From Rhodocollybia butyracea (taxonomy: Eukaryota; Basidiomycota; Agaricomycetes; Agaricales; Omphalotaceae): 64,000 bases of DNA. The notes beneath the pieces are model-generated. The model made no database searches. It was given only the letters and a program-made list of their open reading frames with translations, and was not told where the DNA came from. How positions within the stretch are numbered: position 1 is the first letter of the stretch; each line of letters begins with the position of its first letter. The stretch lies in contig JADNRY010000167.1 in NCBI GenBank assembly GCA_015501585.1, forward strand, positions 62,001 through 126,000, written 5' to 3'. This document shows, in pieces, positions 46,101 through 59,078 of the stretch. Made by a program: the position numbers and the translations under genes.

Positions 46101-47535
46101 ATCCAGCTGCCTTTCCCCTTGATGGTAAGAGAAGTGGTTCTGCATTTCGGCAAAATATTGGGTGGAAGTGGAATGCCAAGGATGGCAAGGCTCAAGGGGA
46201 CCCCTTTCAAGGCCCAACAGGATGGGTCCGATCAGTTGCCTTTTCCGCTGATGGGAAGAGAATTGTGTCTGGGTCGTCAGAAAGTTCTGTGCAGATATGG
46301 AATGCAGAGACTGGCAAGGCTGAAAGAAACCTACTCCAAAGTCACACAGGCCCAGTCTCTTCAGTTTCTTTCTCCTCAGATGGAAAAAAGGTTGTATCCG
46401 GGTCATTGGATCAATTTGTGCGGATATGGAACGTACAGACTGGAAAAGCAAATTGCCTTCAAGGCCACACAGGCTTTGTCTATGCAGTTTCTATTTCATC
46501 TGATGGGAAAAGGATTGCCTCGGGATCAGATGACAATTCTGTGCGTATATGGAATGCAGAAACTAGCAAGGCTAAGGGGAGACCTCTTCAAGGCCACACA
46601 GGGCCTGTTTATTCAGTTTCCTTTTCTCCCAATGGAAGGACAATTGTATCGGGGTCAGATGACAGTTCTATGCGGATATGGGATGCCGAAACTGGCCAGG
46701 CTAAGGGAAAACCCTTTCGAGGTCACTCAGGGCCTGTTTTTTCAGTTTCCTTTTCCCCTAATGGAATGAAAATTGTGTCTGGGTCATCAGACAATTCTGT
46801 GCGGATATGGAATGCAGAGACTGGTACAACTCAAGGAAACCCTCTTCAAGGCCACAGCGGTGGAGTCAGATCAGTCGCCTTTTGTCCCAGTGGCAAGAGG
46901 GTTGTATCTGGGTCAACAGATAGTTCTGTGCGTATATGGAATGCTGAGACTGGTAAGGCCGAAGGAATTCCCCTTCTGGGCCACACACATTGGGTCAGTT
47001 CAGTTGCCTTTTCCCCTGATGGACAGAAAATTGTGTCAGGATCGTATGACAAGTCCATACGCATTTGGAATGCTTGCACTGCCACAAGTGATAGTACTCT
47101 GTCCAGCACTAGCAATTTCCAGCAAAAATATCGCTTGTCGCTTTGTCCTTGGGATGCCGGCCATCAGATCTTGGATTCCAGTCCTTCTTTACAGCTGGTT
47201 TCACTCCAACCTGATGGTTGGCTCTGCGGCTCAGACTCCTCCCTTTTTCTGTGGATTCCTCCTGAATATCGGGATGGGTTAACGGTCCCACATTTGCAAG
47301 TAATTATTTCGCAGGCTCACAAGTCATCCATCAATCTTCAAACCTTTGTTCATGGAACCAGTTGGACTCAATGCTACACTGGTGAGGTATTTTGTTGTAT
47401 TTTTTTGTGTCTCCTTGAACCCCAAAAGATCAGAGTGAAATCTCCGCTCAATTGGTAGAGCAGCTGGAAGGCGAGCTCAGCCCTCAACTGAGAGCGCATG
47501 AATACTCCAGCACCAAAGAACAGCGGCCAGCCTAG
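43165..47535 (+). CDS. NACHT-WD40 STAND ATPase, NLR-like receptor (1402 aa)
   Basis: Exons 43165-43258, 43315-44891, 44951-47381 and 47429-47535 total 4209 nt in one frame. The N-terminus is a short segment HDFTINDGHFTIVQGDQ. The NACHT domain has Walker A GPAGTGKS at ~86-93 and Walker B AVIIIDALDEC at ~187-197, then TSRPEPDI (sensor-1 like), a winged-helix/helical linker, and 15 WD40 repeats (~residues 633-1266). It ends in a unique C-terminal part and, after the last intron, a Gln/Glu-rich tail (EQLEGELSPQL). Fungal relatives (HET-E/D/R type) are nucleotide-driven switches in self/non-self recognition and cell death. Family knowledge supports this; the role here is inferred. Without the last splice the protein would end 26 codons later in a different tail. 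Confidence 0.9.
45176..47076 (+). repeat. Fifteen tandem WD40 repeats, ~129-bp units
   Basis: Unit pattern LQGHTGxVxSVxFSPDGKxxxSGSxDxSVRIWNAETGKAEGNP. Repeats 1-7 and 9-15 are regular; repeat 8 (~46060-46195) has lost GH, SGS and most of the core. Fits two seven-bladed propellers separated by a failed unit. High sequence identity between units suggests ongoing recombination. Confidence 0.9.
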
Positions 47536-48445
47536 TCCAAAAAAACATTGAAATCAAAGATGAAAGATACTTAGGAAATCAGATTTAGCATTTTTAGGTC
47601 AGCAATAAGGATTAATTAGTAAAATTTCAAAATACCTGACCTGGCTCAGCTATCAGTATATTGGTACAAACTAATATAATACTATACTTTATATGCCTAA
47701 TAAGGTACTACATAAGTATGAAACCGATAAGTAAAAGAGTAAAAGGCGTCGTGGAAGTCTGGGAGACAGTTTTGACTGTCAAAGCCTGTCAACGCAACAT
47801 ACGGGAAGCATCGGGAAGGTCCGGGATCGAGAAGATAGAAAAGACTCACTATCATGACAAGCCTGTTGAATATTTGTCCCTGACTGCTCATTGCTCAATC
47901 GAGGCTGTAGACAATGTCGAGCTTCATACGTGTCTACATATGAAACTTGTCATATCACTTTATGTAGTACAGTATATAAATCATGTATTAATATGCAGAC
48001 AAATATTATACATTGTGCAACTAACTACTGAAGTATCCACATAAGTAGCTACATACATCTTGAGCATCATGCCTAGTCCCAAGAAGGTAGTCAAATACAT
48101 ATCACATGTGCCAACTGTATATATGTTAAGTTCCATATGTTTGTCATATTGAAAATAAAATTTAACAAGTAATGGAACGAAATGAGACAGAAATAGAAAT
48201 GCCAAAGCGAGAGATATCGTTACAGAGATCAAAATTGAAAACAGGATCATGCGGAGCAATTTCCAAAATTTCCGCATTGCAGGAATCTGAAGAAAAGAGT
48301 GGTCATCGTTACATATAATTTTGGTTGTAGATGTTGTCTAGGTTGTACCTCAATAAGCAATGTGGCTTGCTTAGTCTGACCGGTTTATGATTTTCCGAAG
48401 TTTCCGGGCACCCCAGGCAATCCATCCCTGGACACATTGATTAAG
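47536..48445. other. Intergenic between convergent genes
   Basis: AT-rich. A 98-codon hydrophobic open frame on the minus strand (48277-47981) is possible but unsupported. Confidence 0.4.
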
Positions 48446-50470
48446 TTAAGGATGCAACCATGTGAATAATGATTTTCTACTAACCTCCCGTTGGGATACA
48501 GGCTTTACTTGAGGTGGGGGTGCAGGGCGGGTTTCATCATGATGCTGGGTCAGACCTTGGGTCGGACCTCTATTTAAATCCTCAGATGTTCCCTCCGGTC
48601 TAGATCTTTCACCCTTCCCTGAGTCAATGTCTTTATAGGAGTCTGTCTCCGTGGTGGCCGTGCTATCTCCGTTGCCAATCTCAAGCGTCTTTGTGGCTCT
48701 CCATTGTACTGTAGAAGTATTTGCCTCCTGACAAATGGCACCCTCCTCTGGTTTAGATGGGTGCATTGTAAGTTGAGGCAGGGTTACGATGCCGATTTGA
48801 TGCTTGATTCGATCTTCATCTCCACTCTTACTTCCCTCTGGCCTCAAGGACACCTGGTAGTCAGTACCTTGGGCTGTGTCACTGGCATTGCTATTTCGGA
48901 GCACATCTGCCATTACTATCCATCTACCCACAGAAGGCTTTTCTTCAGAAAAAGCACCCACCCCTAGCAGAGCGATCTGCTCTACATGCTGGGGTGTGAC
49001 TGTATGTGGATTCTCATCATGACGCCTGGAAGTTTTCCTTGACCTTGATCCGATTGCATCCACAGTGTCTTTGTCATGGTCAGTCACGGGAATACAAGCA
49101 TCTTTGGCTGGACTACTGGTATCTTCAAGCAATCGCCGGGCTGTTTGTTGCCTACCAAACACATTCTCCTTCTGTTCTGTATTTTGAGAACGCGAAATCG
49201 TTCTGGCTCTGAATATGCAGTCCTCTTCACCATCAAAGCCAACTCGGTCTTGGAAAAATGCCTTCAAAGCTTTGCGGCCGCGTGCATCTTGCCAGAGGCT
49301 TATGGCTCTCCATAACATCAAGGATCCATTCTCTTCTGTATACTCTGGAGGTAAGCAATTTTTCTTCGAAATGAGAATAACTGTACTTTTTAGAAGAAAA
49401 TCATCTCCTTTCTCCAAGTTCCAAACATTCTTCAAATATTCAAACCCACCCTGGATCTCCGTCGGTGGCGGTACGTCGATTATGATTCTATTTCTGAGGC
49501 TACGGAGAGCCCAGATCTCCCAATGCTGGGCATCATCTACTAAGCCTTTTTCCAAAGCCTTCTCCATGGCTTTTTCAAAGGTGTTTGTCATATCGAGAAC
49601 TTCGACGTCCTCCCACTTCACGCGTCCAAGCCGGAAGCCCGCGTAGTAGTGCGACATAAGAGCAAAAGACTTGAACTCGCTGTCTGGATTGGTTGTAAGG
49701 TACCATATTAGGCTGCACAGGGGATCCTGCACGAAGAAACGTAAAGAAGCTAGATTACCAAGTATCAATGAAGATGAGAATGCCAAAGTAAACCTGATGC
49801 AATGACACATACGATACTCATCGTATGGCTCAAGTTCACCATCTATCTTTTGGGTCTTCAAGGTGAGACTAATTGTCTTGCGGCTCTGTACCAACGATCG
49901 TACATGAGTAATTTCCTTGACCTAAGTAATAGTCATCCCACGTTAGCCTCAGACATGTTCTATAGTAATAGGCGCGGTGAAACATGCCTTCAATTCCATC
50001 TTTGTCCGAATGTGTTCATATTTGCCATCTTTGCCTCCAGCTTGATGTAAGCGACCTACATATTTCTGTACGCGGTCGTGCAACTGCCAATAATAATAAT
50101 GAGTTGCTATGATTCAGTTCTACTTCAGGATGAGGACTACATTTGGATCATCTCCAAAAGTCTCAAGGCAAATGTCCTCGAATTTATCCAATGATTTCCG
50201 AAACTCAGTATCTTTTTTCTCGGTAGCATTGTTCCCAGCATCTGTAGCAATTTGTGTAAACCTACCAGCTCGCAAGTAAGGCAGGTATCCATTAATATAC
50301 TTTAGGAGGATACATTACCTTGAGTAGAGGTCGTGGATTGAAGGGTTCTCAGCCCGACTACTATCTGCACATAGTCTCTCCATGTCCCTGCAACACTCAA
50401 TCAACAAGCAGTACCTGCTAAAATACTGCCGTGGAAGACGGCGGATTCTGGCTACCGACTCGACTATCAT
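48446..50470 (-). CDS. Hypothetical protein, 593 aa, five exons
   Basis: Minus-strand exons 50470-50319, 50261-50141, 50083-49988, 49921-49813 and 49749-48446 total 1782 nt. Intron 3 (49922-49987) starts GCATGT, so it is a GC-AG intron. The N-terminal half (~1-330) is helical and ordered: ARIRRLPRQYFSRYCLLIECC, then HEHIR-like charged stretches, SLRFFVQDPLCSLIWYLTT, KALEKGLVDDAQHWEIWALRSLR and LMLWRAISLWQDARGRKALKAFF. The C-terminal ~260 residues are polar and low-complexity with many Ser, Glu, Asp and Thr, probably disordered. No known domain recognised. It is convergent with the NACHT gene. Confidence 0.6.
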
Positions 50471-51370
50471 AAAGTTATAGGGAGCGTAAAAACAGAGAAG
50501 GGAAACAAGGATTGTAGTGAGAGGTTCCAGTATATACGTTGGTTCGGAGCTGCCTGTTCGGACTGTCCTCCTACAATGTGAGGTTTAGGCCCATGCTACT
50601 GATCATCCACCAGCGGCTTTGGGATTGCTTCGCGTGAAACATTTTCACTAACATGTGTACTTCAATTGTTTTGCACGTTGCAACCATCTGACAACAATAT
50701 TGTATGGACATTTCCAGGCGCTTACCAGTCTTGACGAATAATGCCACCTCCACGTGAAGTGATTGAAACTTCACCTTGCAAGATGTGCGAGTTGACAACA
50801 AGTTTTGCAACCCGTAGAGCACGGCATTGCACCATTCAACCGATCATTTGGGAGTTTTGAGTAAGTGACCACTGGCAGAAAATTGAATGGCAGCGTCGTT
50901 GAAGAGTTATAACTGGCGAGAACAGCCGTGAATAAGACCCGAAAGACTGACTTTGAACAGTTGAGTTCCAACTTGTGTCGCAGTACCGCCAGTTGCATTA
51001 TCATTCAAGTTATAAAGTCTCTCGCCTTATGGGGAATACTACAAGAATACTACGGAGTTTCTCTGAAATTGCAACTGTCCTTGGAGAGGAAATTGCTGAA
51101 ACGCTGGAAGCTACCGTCCAGCACTGTGCTGCGGCTCCCCCTTCACTGCGAGTAGATTGAAATTAAGCAGGATCGATTGCCCTATGCCCTGTGTTCCCCT
51201 TAGCCCTGAATGATCGATTTGACAATGGGCCTTTGTGGACGCTATGAAAAGCGATTAATTCTCACCGATTGCGCGCCAGACGTCAAACGATACTGAGGCG
51301 ATAGTGCTGATGCAAGGGCAGGACAGGAAGGTTTAAAAGCAAATGCCACGAATAACAGATTCAGTTCGCG
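50471..51370. other. Divergent promoter region
   Basis: Lies between the starts of two unknown genes. No gene or RNA recognised. Confidence 0.4.
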
Positions 51371-53450
51371 ATGGCGCCTCCACCTGCACAACCGTTCTCC
51401 CTATTCAAGACACTGACTTCCTCGAAAGCTCCCCAGGACTATCCAGTCGCGGAACTCATCAAGCGGCTTCTACTCGTCGTGGGTCATGAGATATGCTCAC
51501 CTCTGTACAGCCGGAATATTCTCTCGTCGTATCAAGTTGTGTCCACAGCACGCGACATTTTGGATCACATCCAGCAGATAACCATAGCTGAGGACAGCAG
51601 TGAAAGCGACGCATGGGCTAGCTTTGAGCAGTACATTGAGCTTATTGAGCCCACAGAAACGCGGGTACCATCTATCATGTAACCTAGCATCACTCTCAAT
51701 TTTCAATTTCTTTTTCAGTTTGCTGTTGGAACTTCTACCTGTGGCCGAAAAAGAAACCAGTCGGCAACACGAACCGGATGACAGCAACGGAGTAGACGGC
51801 TATGTTGCTTGGGTCGGCAACTGGCAAACGACTCGGGATGCAGTCAAGACAGCACTAACTGGTCTTACCAATATTATTACCGCTCAGCACGTCAGTATAA
51901 AGGTAACCTTTATTCACACAGGATGATTTTTTGCGCGCCCAAAATAGTTCCCTCCCACAGTTGGACATCCAAACCTTGAGGCAGCAGGACGACAAATCGT
52001 ATATCCAGACACTGTTCATACCTGATGAGCTCGCACAGTTCAGACGCAGCCAGAAGGTCGGAACCTTACCTTCAGAAATCCTCAAGTCATTCAAGAGGAT
52101 TGATATACGATATGACAATGAGGTAGTAGTTACCTGGGTTACTGGCACCTCAACAACGTGCTCACTTTTTTTGCCTTATCATAGACCACTGTGGTTTGGT
52201 ACACAAAGCTAGCGATGATGTTAAACGCAATTTACAGGCTCGCCAGTAAGAAGATCTCCGGGGGACAGGATGACGCTGTTCCAATCTTTCAGCGTCGCCT
52301 GACAAACATACCGAAAATTTGGACCTCAGCGAAGGAGTGAGTTATCGCTTCACATTTTCAAGTACGCAATATTGATGCTGTCCTAGTCTAGTTGACGCAG
52401 TTCAGCAACTTGTTGTCAATGAAAAGCTCGAGGTCTCTCATGTGGAGTTGAAATGGAAGGCCCTTGTTGACGCACTAAAGGTGACTAAGTATTCTGTATT
52501 TTGCTCATGGTAAGATGCTCACGAAAGGTTCCGGTGCCAATTAGGAAATAAGTCCTATCACGCCGCCTAATTACGCAGAAATCGTGAAACTCATCCGGGA
52601 CATCCGTCGGCCATTTTATGGACAAGCAGTTGCCTTGGTCAAGCTCTTCCGAGTTCTAGCCACCCACTTCGGCCGTAAAGAGAACTGTACAAATCCGGAA
52701 ATGTTGAGCTCCTTGCAAGCGTCAGTACCGAACTTTTGCCACAAGTCAGAGATAAAATTGATTTTATTTTCAGAGCGATGGAAGAGCTGAAAAAGAGCCT
52801 TGAGAGTGCCAGTACAAAAATCGCAACTGCGATCATGGCCACTGACCTCCCGGACGATACGAGGGCTGAGATTGAAGCACAGTTTGGGCAAGCAGAAAAA
52901 GTTCTTGAAGAGTGTTTTGAAAGCTTCAAGGTAGGTCGGGCCTTTGCGTCTACCCCAGATTGACGTTGATGCAACACTGGCAGCCTGAGTCGGAAGAATT
53001 AACCAAATGGCAAACGCAGATCAGTCAAGCAAAAGCTGCTGACAAAAAGCGTGTGGAGGAGTTCAAGACTAGGATTCAATCCAAGACAGTAAGAAACCTG
53101 TGTTCTCCAAAGCTGCATTCGACTAACTTGGTGCTAGTACGTGGATTCACCCGGCAGCGACTCCACGACTATCGAAGTTCTTGTTCAGCAGTCAGCAAAT
53201 GCAAACCCTAGTTCTTTCACATGTAAGTATTCGATAATCATAATCGAGATACAACGTTAAACTCGCGATTATGATAGACACAGTGAAGACGGATATGCGA
53301 ATGAGTGCGCTGCTTTGGAGGGTAGCACAGGACAATCCACAAGCCATTGCCAAAGCCACCTTCAAGAGTCTTCAGGAGCCGAAGAAGGTAATTGGGATGG
53401 ATGCGCAAGTGAAAACGGTGGGTGCTCAGGTGAAACTTGAGCTCTTTTGA
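51371..53450 (+). CDS. Hypothetical protein, 531 aa, ten exons
   Basis: Exons 51371-51678, 51719-51902, 51961-52122, 52185-52336, 52387-52480, 52545-52720, 52774-52930, 52984-53088, 53138-53222 and 53278-53450 total 1596 nt in one frame. Introns are 40-64 nt. The apparent frame break at ~52735 is solved by a 53-nt intron with donor GTCAGT and acceptor TTTTCAG. The protein is mainly helical: LIKRLLLVVGHEI, WVGNWQTTRDAVKTALTGL, then coiled-coil-like EELKKSLESASTKIAT, KVLEECFESFKP and KAADKKRVEEFKTRI. A C-terminal part (TVKTDMRMSALLWRVA) could be a small beta/alpha fold. Function unknown. A relic of its 3' half is at 21226. Confidence 0.65.
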
Positions 53451-53689
53451 GTTTTCTATCAGTCTTCGGAGCGGAATCAGGACCCGGTGAACTGGAAGCT
53501 CGCTGATTGCTATATATGATATTTCTTTGTTTTGATTAGTCAAGAATCCTCTATATGATGGAACGAAAATAGCAAGTTGTGCGCTTAGCCCCACCTCAAA
53601 AAATTTGGAGAGTCATCCCAGTTTAGGAAAGCCATCTGTGAGTCATTAAGAAAGGTCTTGAAAGTTCATATAGGTTGTATGAAGCTCCA

Positions 53690-56016
53690 TCGGGCGAAGG
53701 AAAGTCTTCGTTGAAAGTCTCCAGGATCCTGTTAAAGCTGGTTCGAGCGCGCTACACGAGTAAAAAATTCAAGAGCAAGCTCAGCGCTGGGAAAGACAGC
53801 CGGCCAAGCAAGAACACGTATGGATTTCAAGAGCGAACTGAGCAAGAACTGAGCAAAACACAGCGACAGCGAGACGTCAAAAAAGCAAAAGGCGCCGGAC
53901 GAGTAACGATTGAAATATGTCACGCCGGCGTCTAAATGTTTGACCAGACTTTCCGCTACGACTTGGCTACGACACTCTGGTCACCAACTTATGTCTGCTC
54001 TTCTGGCTTAGTTAAATGCCCAATAACTTCATTTGTATTCGCTTATAATCCCTATCTGTTTGCTCGGTTGAACACACGAACTAATAGTAAACACAGGATG
54101 GCTTACATCGTTTTTCGCAGATTTGGTGGTTTGTAAAGCGTTGACGCACTCATGTATCGCTCTTTCGTGTTGAAGATTCCTCTCATCCAGTCTCATATCC
54201 TCTCTCCCCCGAGATTCGATTCGATTCTATAAGGCCTTATTCGCCCCAAATTCTCTCCTACCACTTCCATTCCAACGAGGCTCTCCCTCATTGGATGCAG
54301 ATATGGCGCTCTATCCACTATTCTCCCGCCATAACCTCAAATATTTAGCCCGCAGCCCATCCATTACCAACCTGGGTTGTTGCTGCAACCAACGCGTTTC
54401 ACCGAGCCCCATCACGTCAGAGGAGAGAAAGGAAGGAAAATCGGCTCAGAGCTTGGAAAGGAAAAAGTATTCGATTCTTTTAAGACCAATAAAGGTGTGT
54501 ATATACACTTGCTGCTACTCAGAACCATTGCTCAAAGTTACCTATAGTTGACCATTCATGTATTCACCCAACGTAAACGAATGAACCCACAAACTATCAT
54601 AAAGGAACGCTAGATGACTTACACGTATGTGCACCATCTGAATTTGGTTGTTTCTCGAACTGTTTCGTCTCGTCTTCGAGTCGAATTACGCTTCCTTTTC
54701 GCCATTCTTTTTACTTTACTCTCCCTCTTCGAATTGTTTGAACCAAATTCACTCGTGTTGCTTACTGACTCTCTTCCTAGTCTAGGAGAAACGGTACAAC
54801 ACCAGTCGCAGACCGCCTTCCCACTCAACCCACCAACACGCACTTCCTCGCTTTCGTAGCATTCGCATCTGGCCGAGAGCAAGACGCTGTTCTCGGCGTT
54901 TCCGTCCCTCCTCCATGTAATTATCACTGGCGGCCTCGATGGCATCTTACATTTTGACTCGGAGTATACCCACCACTATCCAGCACGACCGTTAGCTCCA
55001 ATAGTGGTTTAACTCATGATATTCTGAAAAGTTTTTTGCGCGCGGAAGACTACTGTCTACCACTGCTTCTGATATATCTATATCTTCTCTCGAGGGGACA
55101 AAATCAAAATTCGAATGAGGAGATCTCCGATCAGAGCTCAGCGGCGAAGATTTTCGCGGTGATTAGTTCTCATGGAAGGACGAAGAGAGGAGTGGGAATG
55201 AGAATGAGATTGGGCAGTGTCCTGTGAGTTTGCTCGGAAGTTGTTGGTTTGTTTCATGCACGTACTTTTGTCGTCGAACTCGGATATATTTCGATTCGAC
55301 TCTCCACTACGTACGAAGAGAGAACAAAGCGATAGATTGGAAGTAACGAGTAAGACAAATGTACGAGCTGAACAAACTCTCACCCACTCGTCTCATCCGA
55401 AATAGGCGTAAATAGGAGACCGCCTTACCAAAATAACATACACAGCATCTAGCCCTCCCGCCAAAGACTCAAAGGTCGATAACTCCGGAAGGATTAATGG
55501 GTCCACGGTAACTCCAAACTTCCCTTCAGAACACTTCCCTCTACGTGGCTTGGCAACGTCTCCATTGATACAGTTTTAAACACTGTCATCATATCCGGGA
55601 CGAGAACCTATATATGGGTATTTTTTCCCTGGTGCCATCGGCCAACCATCGTTGTTTTTTTTGGTTTGTTGAACAGCGCCATTCCTTTTCTACTCTCGTA
55701 CTAAATGAAGCCTGGAGCTCATGTCCATTACTATCTAGAGTCACAAGCCGCAGCAGCAGCAACAAATGGTATTGTTTTCTCTCACTACTACACCTTGGCA
55801 AAAAAAACGCAGTCGATGACGTTTTCAGCACCACGACTTACTTGCGATCCCGATACAGAGCTCCACCAGTCTTTTTATTGGAGGATATAAAGTCTACGGT
55901 GCTTACATACTTCTGCATTAACTATCACTGTACTCTTTCGCCTCACTTCTGACATCTCGTTGTCCCTCTCTTCCGTGTCATAACTCTACAGCCTACATTT
56001 TACACTCTACGCCATA
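53690..56016. repeat. Segmental duplication block C, decayed core
   Basis: Same order of anchors as blocks A and B. Here the core is followed by ~0.8 kb of unique sequence and the promoter of an intact cytochrome b561 gene. The decayed SDISISSLE...GDLRSELSGEDF exon (55060-55165) again carries stops. Confidence 0.6.
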
Positions 56017-57126
56017 ATGCCTGAGAGCCCATCATCTGGCGCTACCCCTGATACCCCAACCCTTGGTTCTGCGGAGCGTGCTCATGGCGTCATGATGTTC
56101 TTCGCGTTCGGAGTCTTGTATGTACTCTCTCTTCCAATTGCACCTATCCAAAATACTGACCGAATATTTTCCGAATCTAGCGTACCCGCTTCGTACGCTT
56201 CGTCCTTTGTCCTGTCCTTCCAAAGCTAATTCTAAATCTATGACATCATAGAGCTATCCTCACTCGCTACCTTCGCCGCTTGCCCTCTTCCGGACCGAAG
56301 CTTTGGTTCTTCCCCGTTCATCTCCTCCTGAATGTCCTCGCCCTCGCGTTTTTCCTTGTCGGTTTTACAATCGCGATATTTATCTCGGGCGACGAACAAT
56401 TTCAATCTGCGCATAAGGTGGCTTCGGAACTGTTCATCTTGTACGTCGACTGATATTTGATATAGAGGATCGGGCTTGCGTTGGCCATCCTGTTCCTTCT
56501 GCAAGCTTTAGGTGGCTTGACAATAGCCATGATTCACCATCGTTATCCCACCCAACGTCGTGATCACCCCCTCATTGACCGGCCCCAGTGAGTACTGTGA
56601 AGTTACCGCTTGTTGTCAGCGAAGATAACTTTTTTTTTTCCAGCTGGCTCCTTGGTTGGGTAATTCTCCTCTTGGGCTTCGCGAATAGTATGTCTTCCTC
56701 TCCCTAGGCTCATACTTTATGCTTATCACTCGATCTTTTAGTTCCAGTGGGGCTGTACATCTCCGGCGGTACAACTCGTACGTTTACTCCAAATCCCTCA
56801 GTCCTTCCAACGCTAATCATCCACGGCATTTGCCATTGATAGACGGTTTCCAAACCTCCAAGACAGTCCATATTCTTGCTTTCGTTTGGATAGGTGCCCT
56901 CTGTATCGGCATAGCCGCTAGTAAGTCTAATAACCTCAGTGTTGAAACCGTTCCACAACGCTGATTACAAATTTTAGTGGAAGGCATGTACAGGTGGAGC
57001 TCACGCCACGGGAATGAGAATTGGCGTAACCCTGCAGGCGAGGACAATTTGCAGGAAGGTAAACCCATGAATAGGAACAGCGTTGGAAACGGAACGGTTG
57101 GGACAGGCGGTCGTACGATTGAATGA
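56017..57126 (+). CDS. Cytochrome b561 domain membrane protein (235 aa)
   Basis: Exons 56017-56117, 56181-56192 (12-nt micro-exon), 56252-56417, 56466-56587, 56644-56687, 56742-56777, 56843-56920 and 56978-57126 total 708 nt in one frame. Helix 1: RAHGVMMFFAFGVLFVPASAIL; helix 2: WFFPVHLLLNVLALAFFLVGF then SGDEQFQSAHK; helix 3: IGLALAILFLLQALGGLTIAM then HHRYP; helix 4: HWLLGWVILLLGFANIPVGLYI; helix 5: TVHILAFVWIGALCIGIAA. His residues in AHG, PVH, AHK and HW match the heme-ligand pattern of b561/ferric-reductase-like proteins. The C-terminal tail is polar (WSSRHGNENWRN). No DOMON domain is attached. Likely transmembrane electron carrier. Confidence 0.82.
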
Positions 57127-58956
57127 TTGAGCGGTGGAGATGCAACGGATAATGTAAGATATAGAAGCCTAATTATAAGTGTAATAATACTAGCGAGTCG
57201 TTGACATCGTTTCAGATGAAGGACAGATGTATACTATTGCTTTTGTTCCATGCTTGTATTGATACTAATACAATGTTCTGATGCTCTTTTCTTTGAGTTA
57301 TTTAAGTTCGCTAATTCGACGATCTCAGTCAAGAATCACTAAACCAATATAGGACCAATATAGGATGCACTGAATGAAGGTCCTGCCATATATTTCGTAG
57401 TACTTGAGACATTTCACAGTGACAGCGAAGGACACGGGTGAATGCAGAGTGAGCCACTTGTCAATAAGCGCACTGAGGCTTCAGGCGGTTAGGAGTCTTC
57501 ACATCTTTGTCTCAGATTAGAATGAGCTCTGGTTCCAACTGTACATGTTGGATATCAACAAATATCAGCATCGTGATTGTGATTGATCAAGCTCTTACTA
57601 TCTCACACTCATTATTGACGTGTACTTACACATACTTCTCCCCTACCACTTCTGGTTGACTCCTGGACCAGCATATAAGGAGTAGCTAGATGTATGATAC
57701 CTCATATGATTGCCCCTCTCTCTAAGCTGTAGAGGGCAAACAGAATATATTCTGCTTTTATCTTTGTCCTGCTAGATATTATCACAAGTGGTAGTATCTT
57801 GTTTCTTTTTTATTATCCAACAGATCCAACTGACATTGAATAGTGGCATTCGGGGTTGTCAATGAATTAAGCATAGTTCGGAAGCTGGTAGTACTTAGTC
57901 CCATTCCGGTTGTACATGTCCGGCAATTTGCAAATGCGAACCGAGTGAAGATGCGGGGCGTAATTGAAGATTGGTCCCTATTGTCCTTTTATCGCCTCGC
58001 ACATCAGATCTCCACCCTGTGAGGGGAGAGGGAGAGCCCCCTCCCCAAATAGTTCAGCGAAGATGCGAGCTTAGGTTCGCCTGCTGGGATGCCCTATTGA
58101 GCTAGGACATACTTAATTAGATTGCGGATCTGGATTTGCACCTTCGAAACTTATATCAATGATATTACTGCATCAATCCTTTTGCATCGGACTCCAGTAC
58201 CTGCTCCCACAGGTCCCAGGTCGTGTTTATCTTGCACCGGTCACTGTGCGATCGAACCTGGCTTACTCCGACCTAGACCTATGTCCATCCCTATCTAAGA
58301 CATACCACCTGCAATCACTTATATATGCACACATCTGGATTCTGTATGGATCATCAGTTTATAATGTCTCCCTAGTGGAGGCCCAGGAGACTAGCACTTG
58401 CTTGTTCTGGGTTCATCTGTCAGATTATTTATTTCCATCTCAGACTCTTCAGACTCTCCTTGTGGATCAGAATTGATGTTTAGACTGTCAAACATGGGGT
58501 GCGCACTATATACTACAGTAATCAATTTGCTCTCCCAAGTTCAAACGTGAACGCTTTAAATTCACATGTTTCTGCACAACTCTGATGTGAACTTTGACTT
58601 TTGGAATGCTTCTGTAAGTATGTTTGGATTAGCTATTGACAAGACAGAGCAATTATAGCCTTACATCCTCAGTTATTGGCAGAATTGCAAGGGTAGAATA
58701 ACCACTTGCAGAAAATTGGATACTATAAGTGTAATTGCATCAGTACAAGAATAAACAAAGATACACTTTACCATACCTTTTGTCATTGAACAATCTCTCA
58801 CCCTTATTTTTAAGACTGGGATAGGCCATTACTGCTGTACATGGGAGAGATAACAGCACAAATTTCATGACAGATGGAATATGCATGGCTCGATATTTTC
58901 AGTGTTCAAGCTTTAGTGTCTTTTAAATGTGATCGTTAATCACATGTCAAGTCCGG

Positions 58957-59078
58957 GTCAGGTAAACCACAGTGGTGTACTAGGAACTGCCACTGATTCT
59001 GGTACCTGGCATGGCGGGGGTCAGGTAAACAGTGGTGTACAAGGAACTGCCACTAATACTGGTACCTGGCCAGGGCAG
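58957..59078. repeat. Two-copy tandem repeat, ~62 bp
   Basis: Units start GTCAGGTAAAC and share GTGGTGTAC, GGAACTGCCACT and GGTACCTGGC. Confidence 0.7.

Noticed and set aside
45738..46769. Second-frame and antisense open frames across the WD40 array
   Set aside because: Repeat DNA with 129-bp period keeps several frames open; only the WD40 frame has domain content.
47435..47480. tRNA-like D-arm (GCTCAATTGGTAGAGC) in the last exon of the NACHT gene
   Set aside because: No B-box or T-arm follows, and the stretch reads as an in-frame exon.
47981..48277. 98-aa hydrophobic minus-strand open frame
   Set aside because: N-terminal helix is plausible, but no splice-consistent extension or family was found; AT-rich intergenic DNA gives such frames by chance.
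52721..52773. Frameshift in the 531-aa gene
   Set aside because: A 53-nt intron with GTCAGT donor and TTTTCAG acceptor restores the frame exactly.
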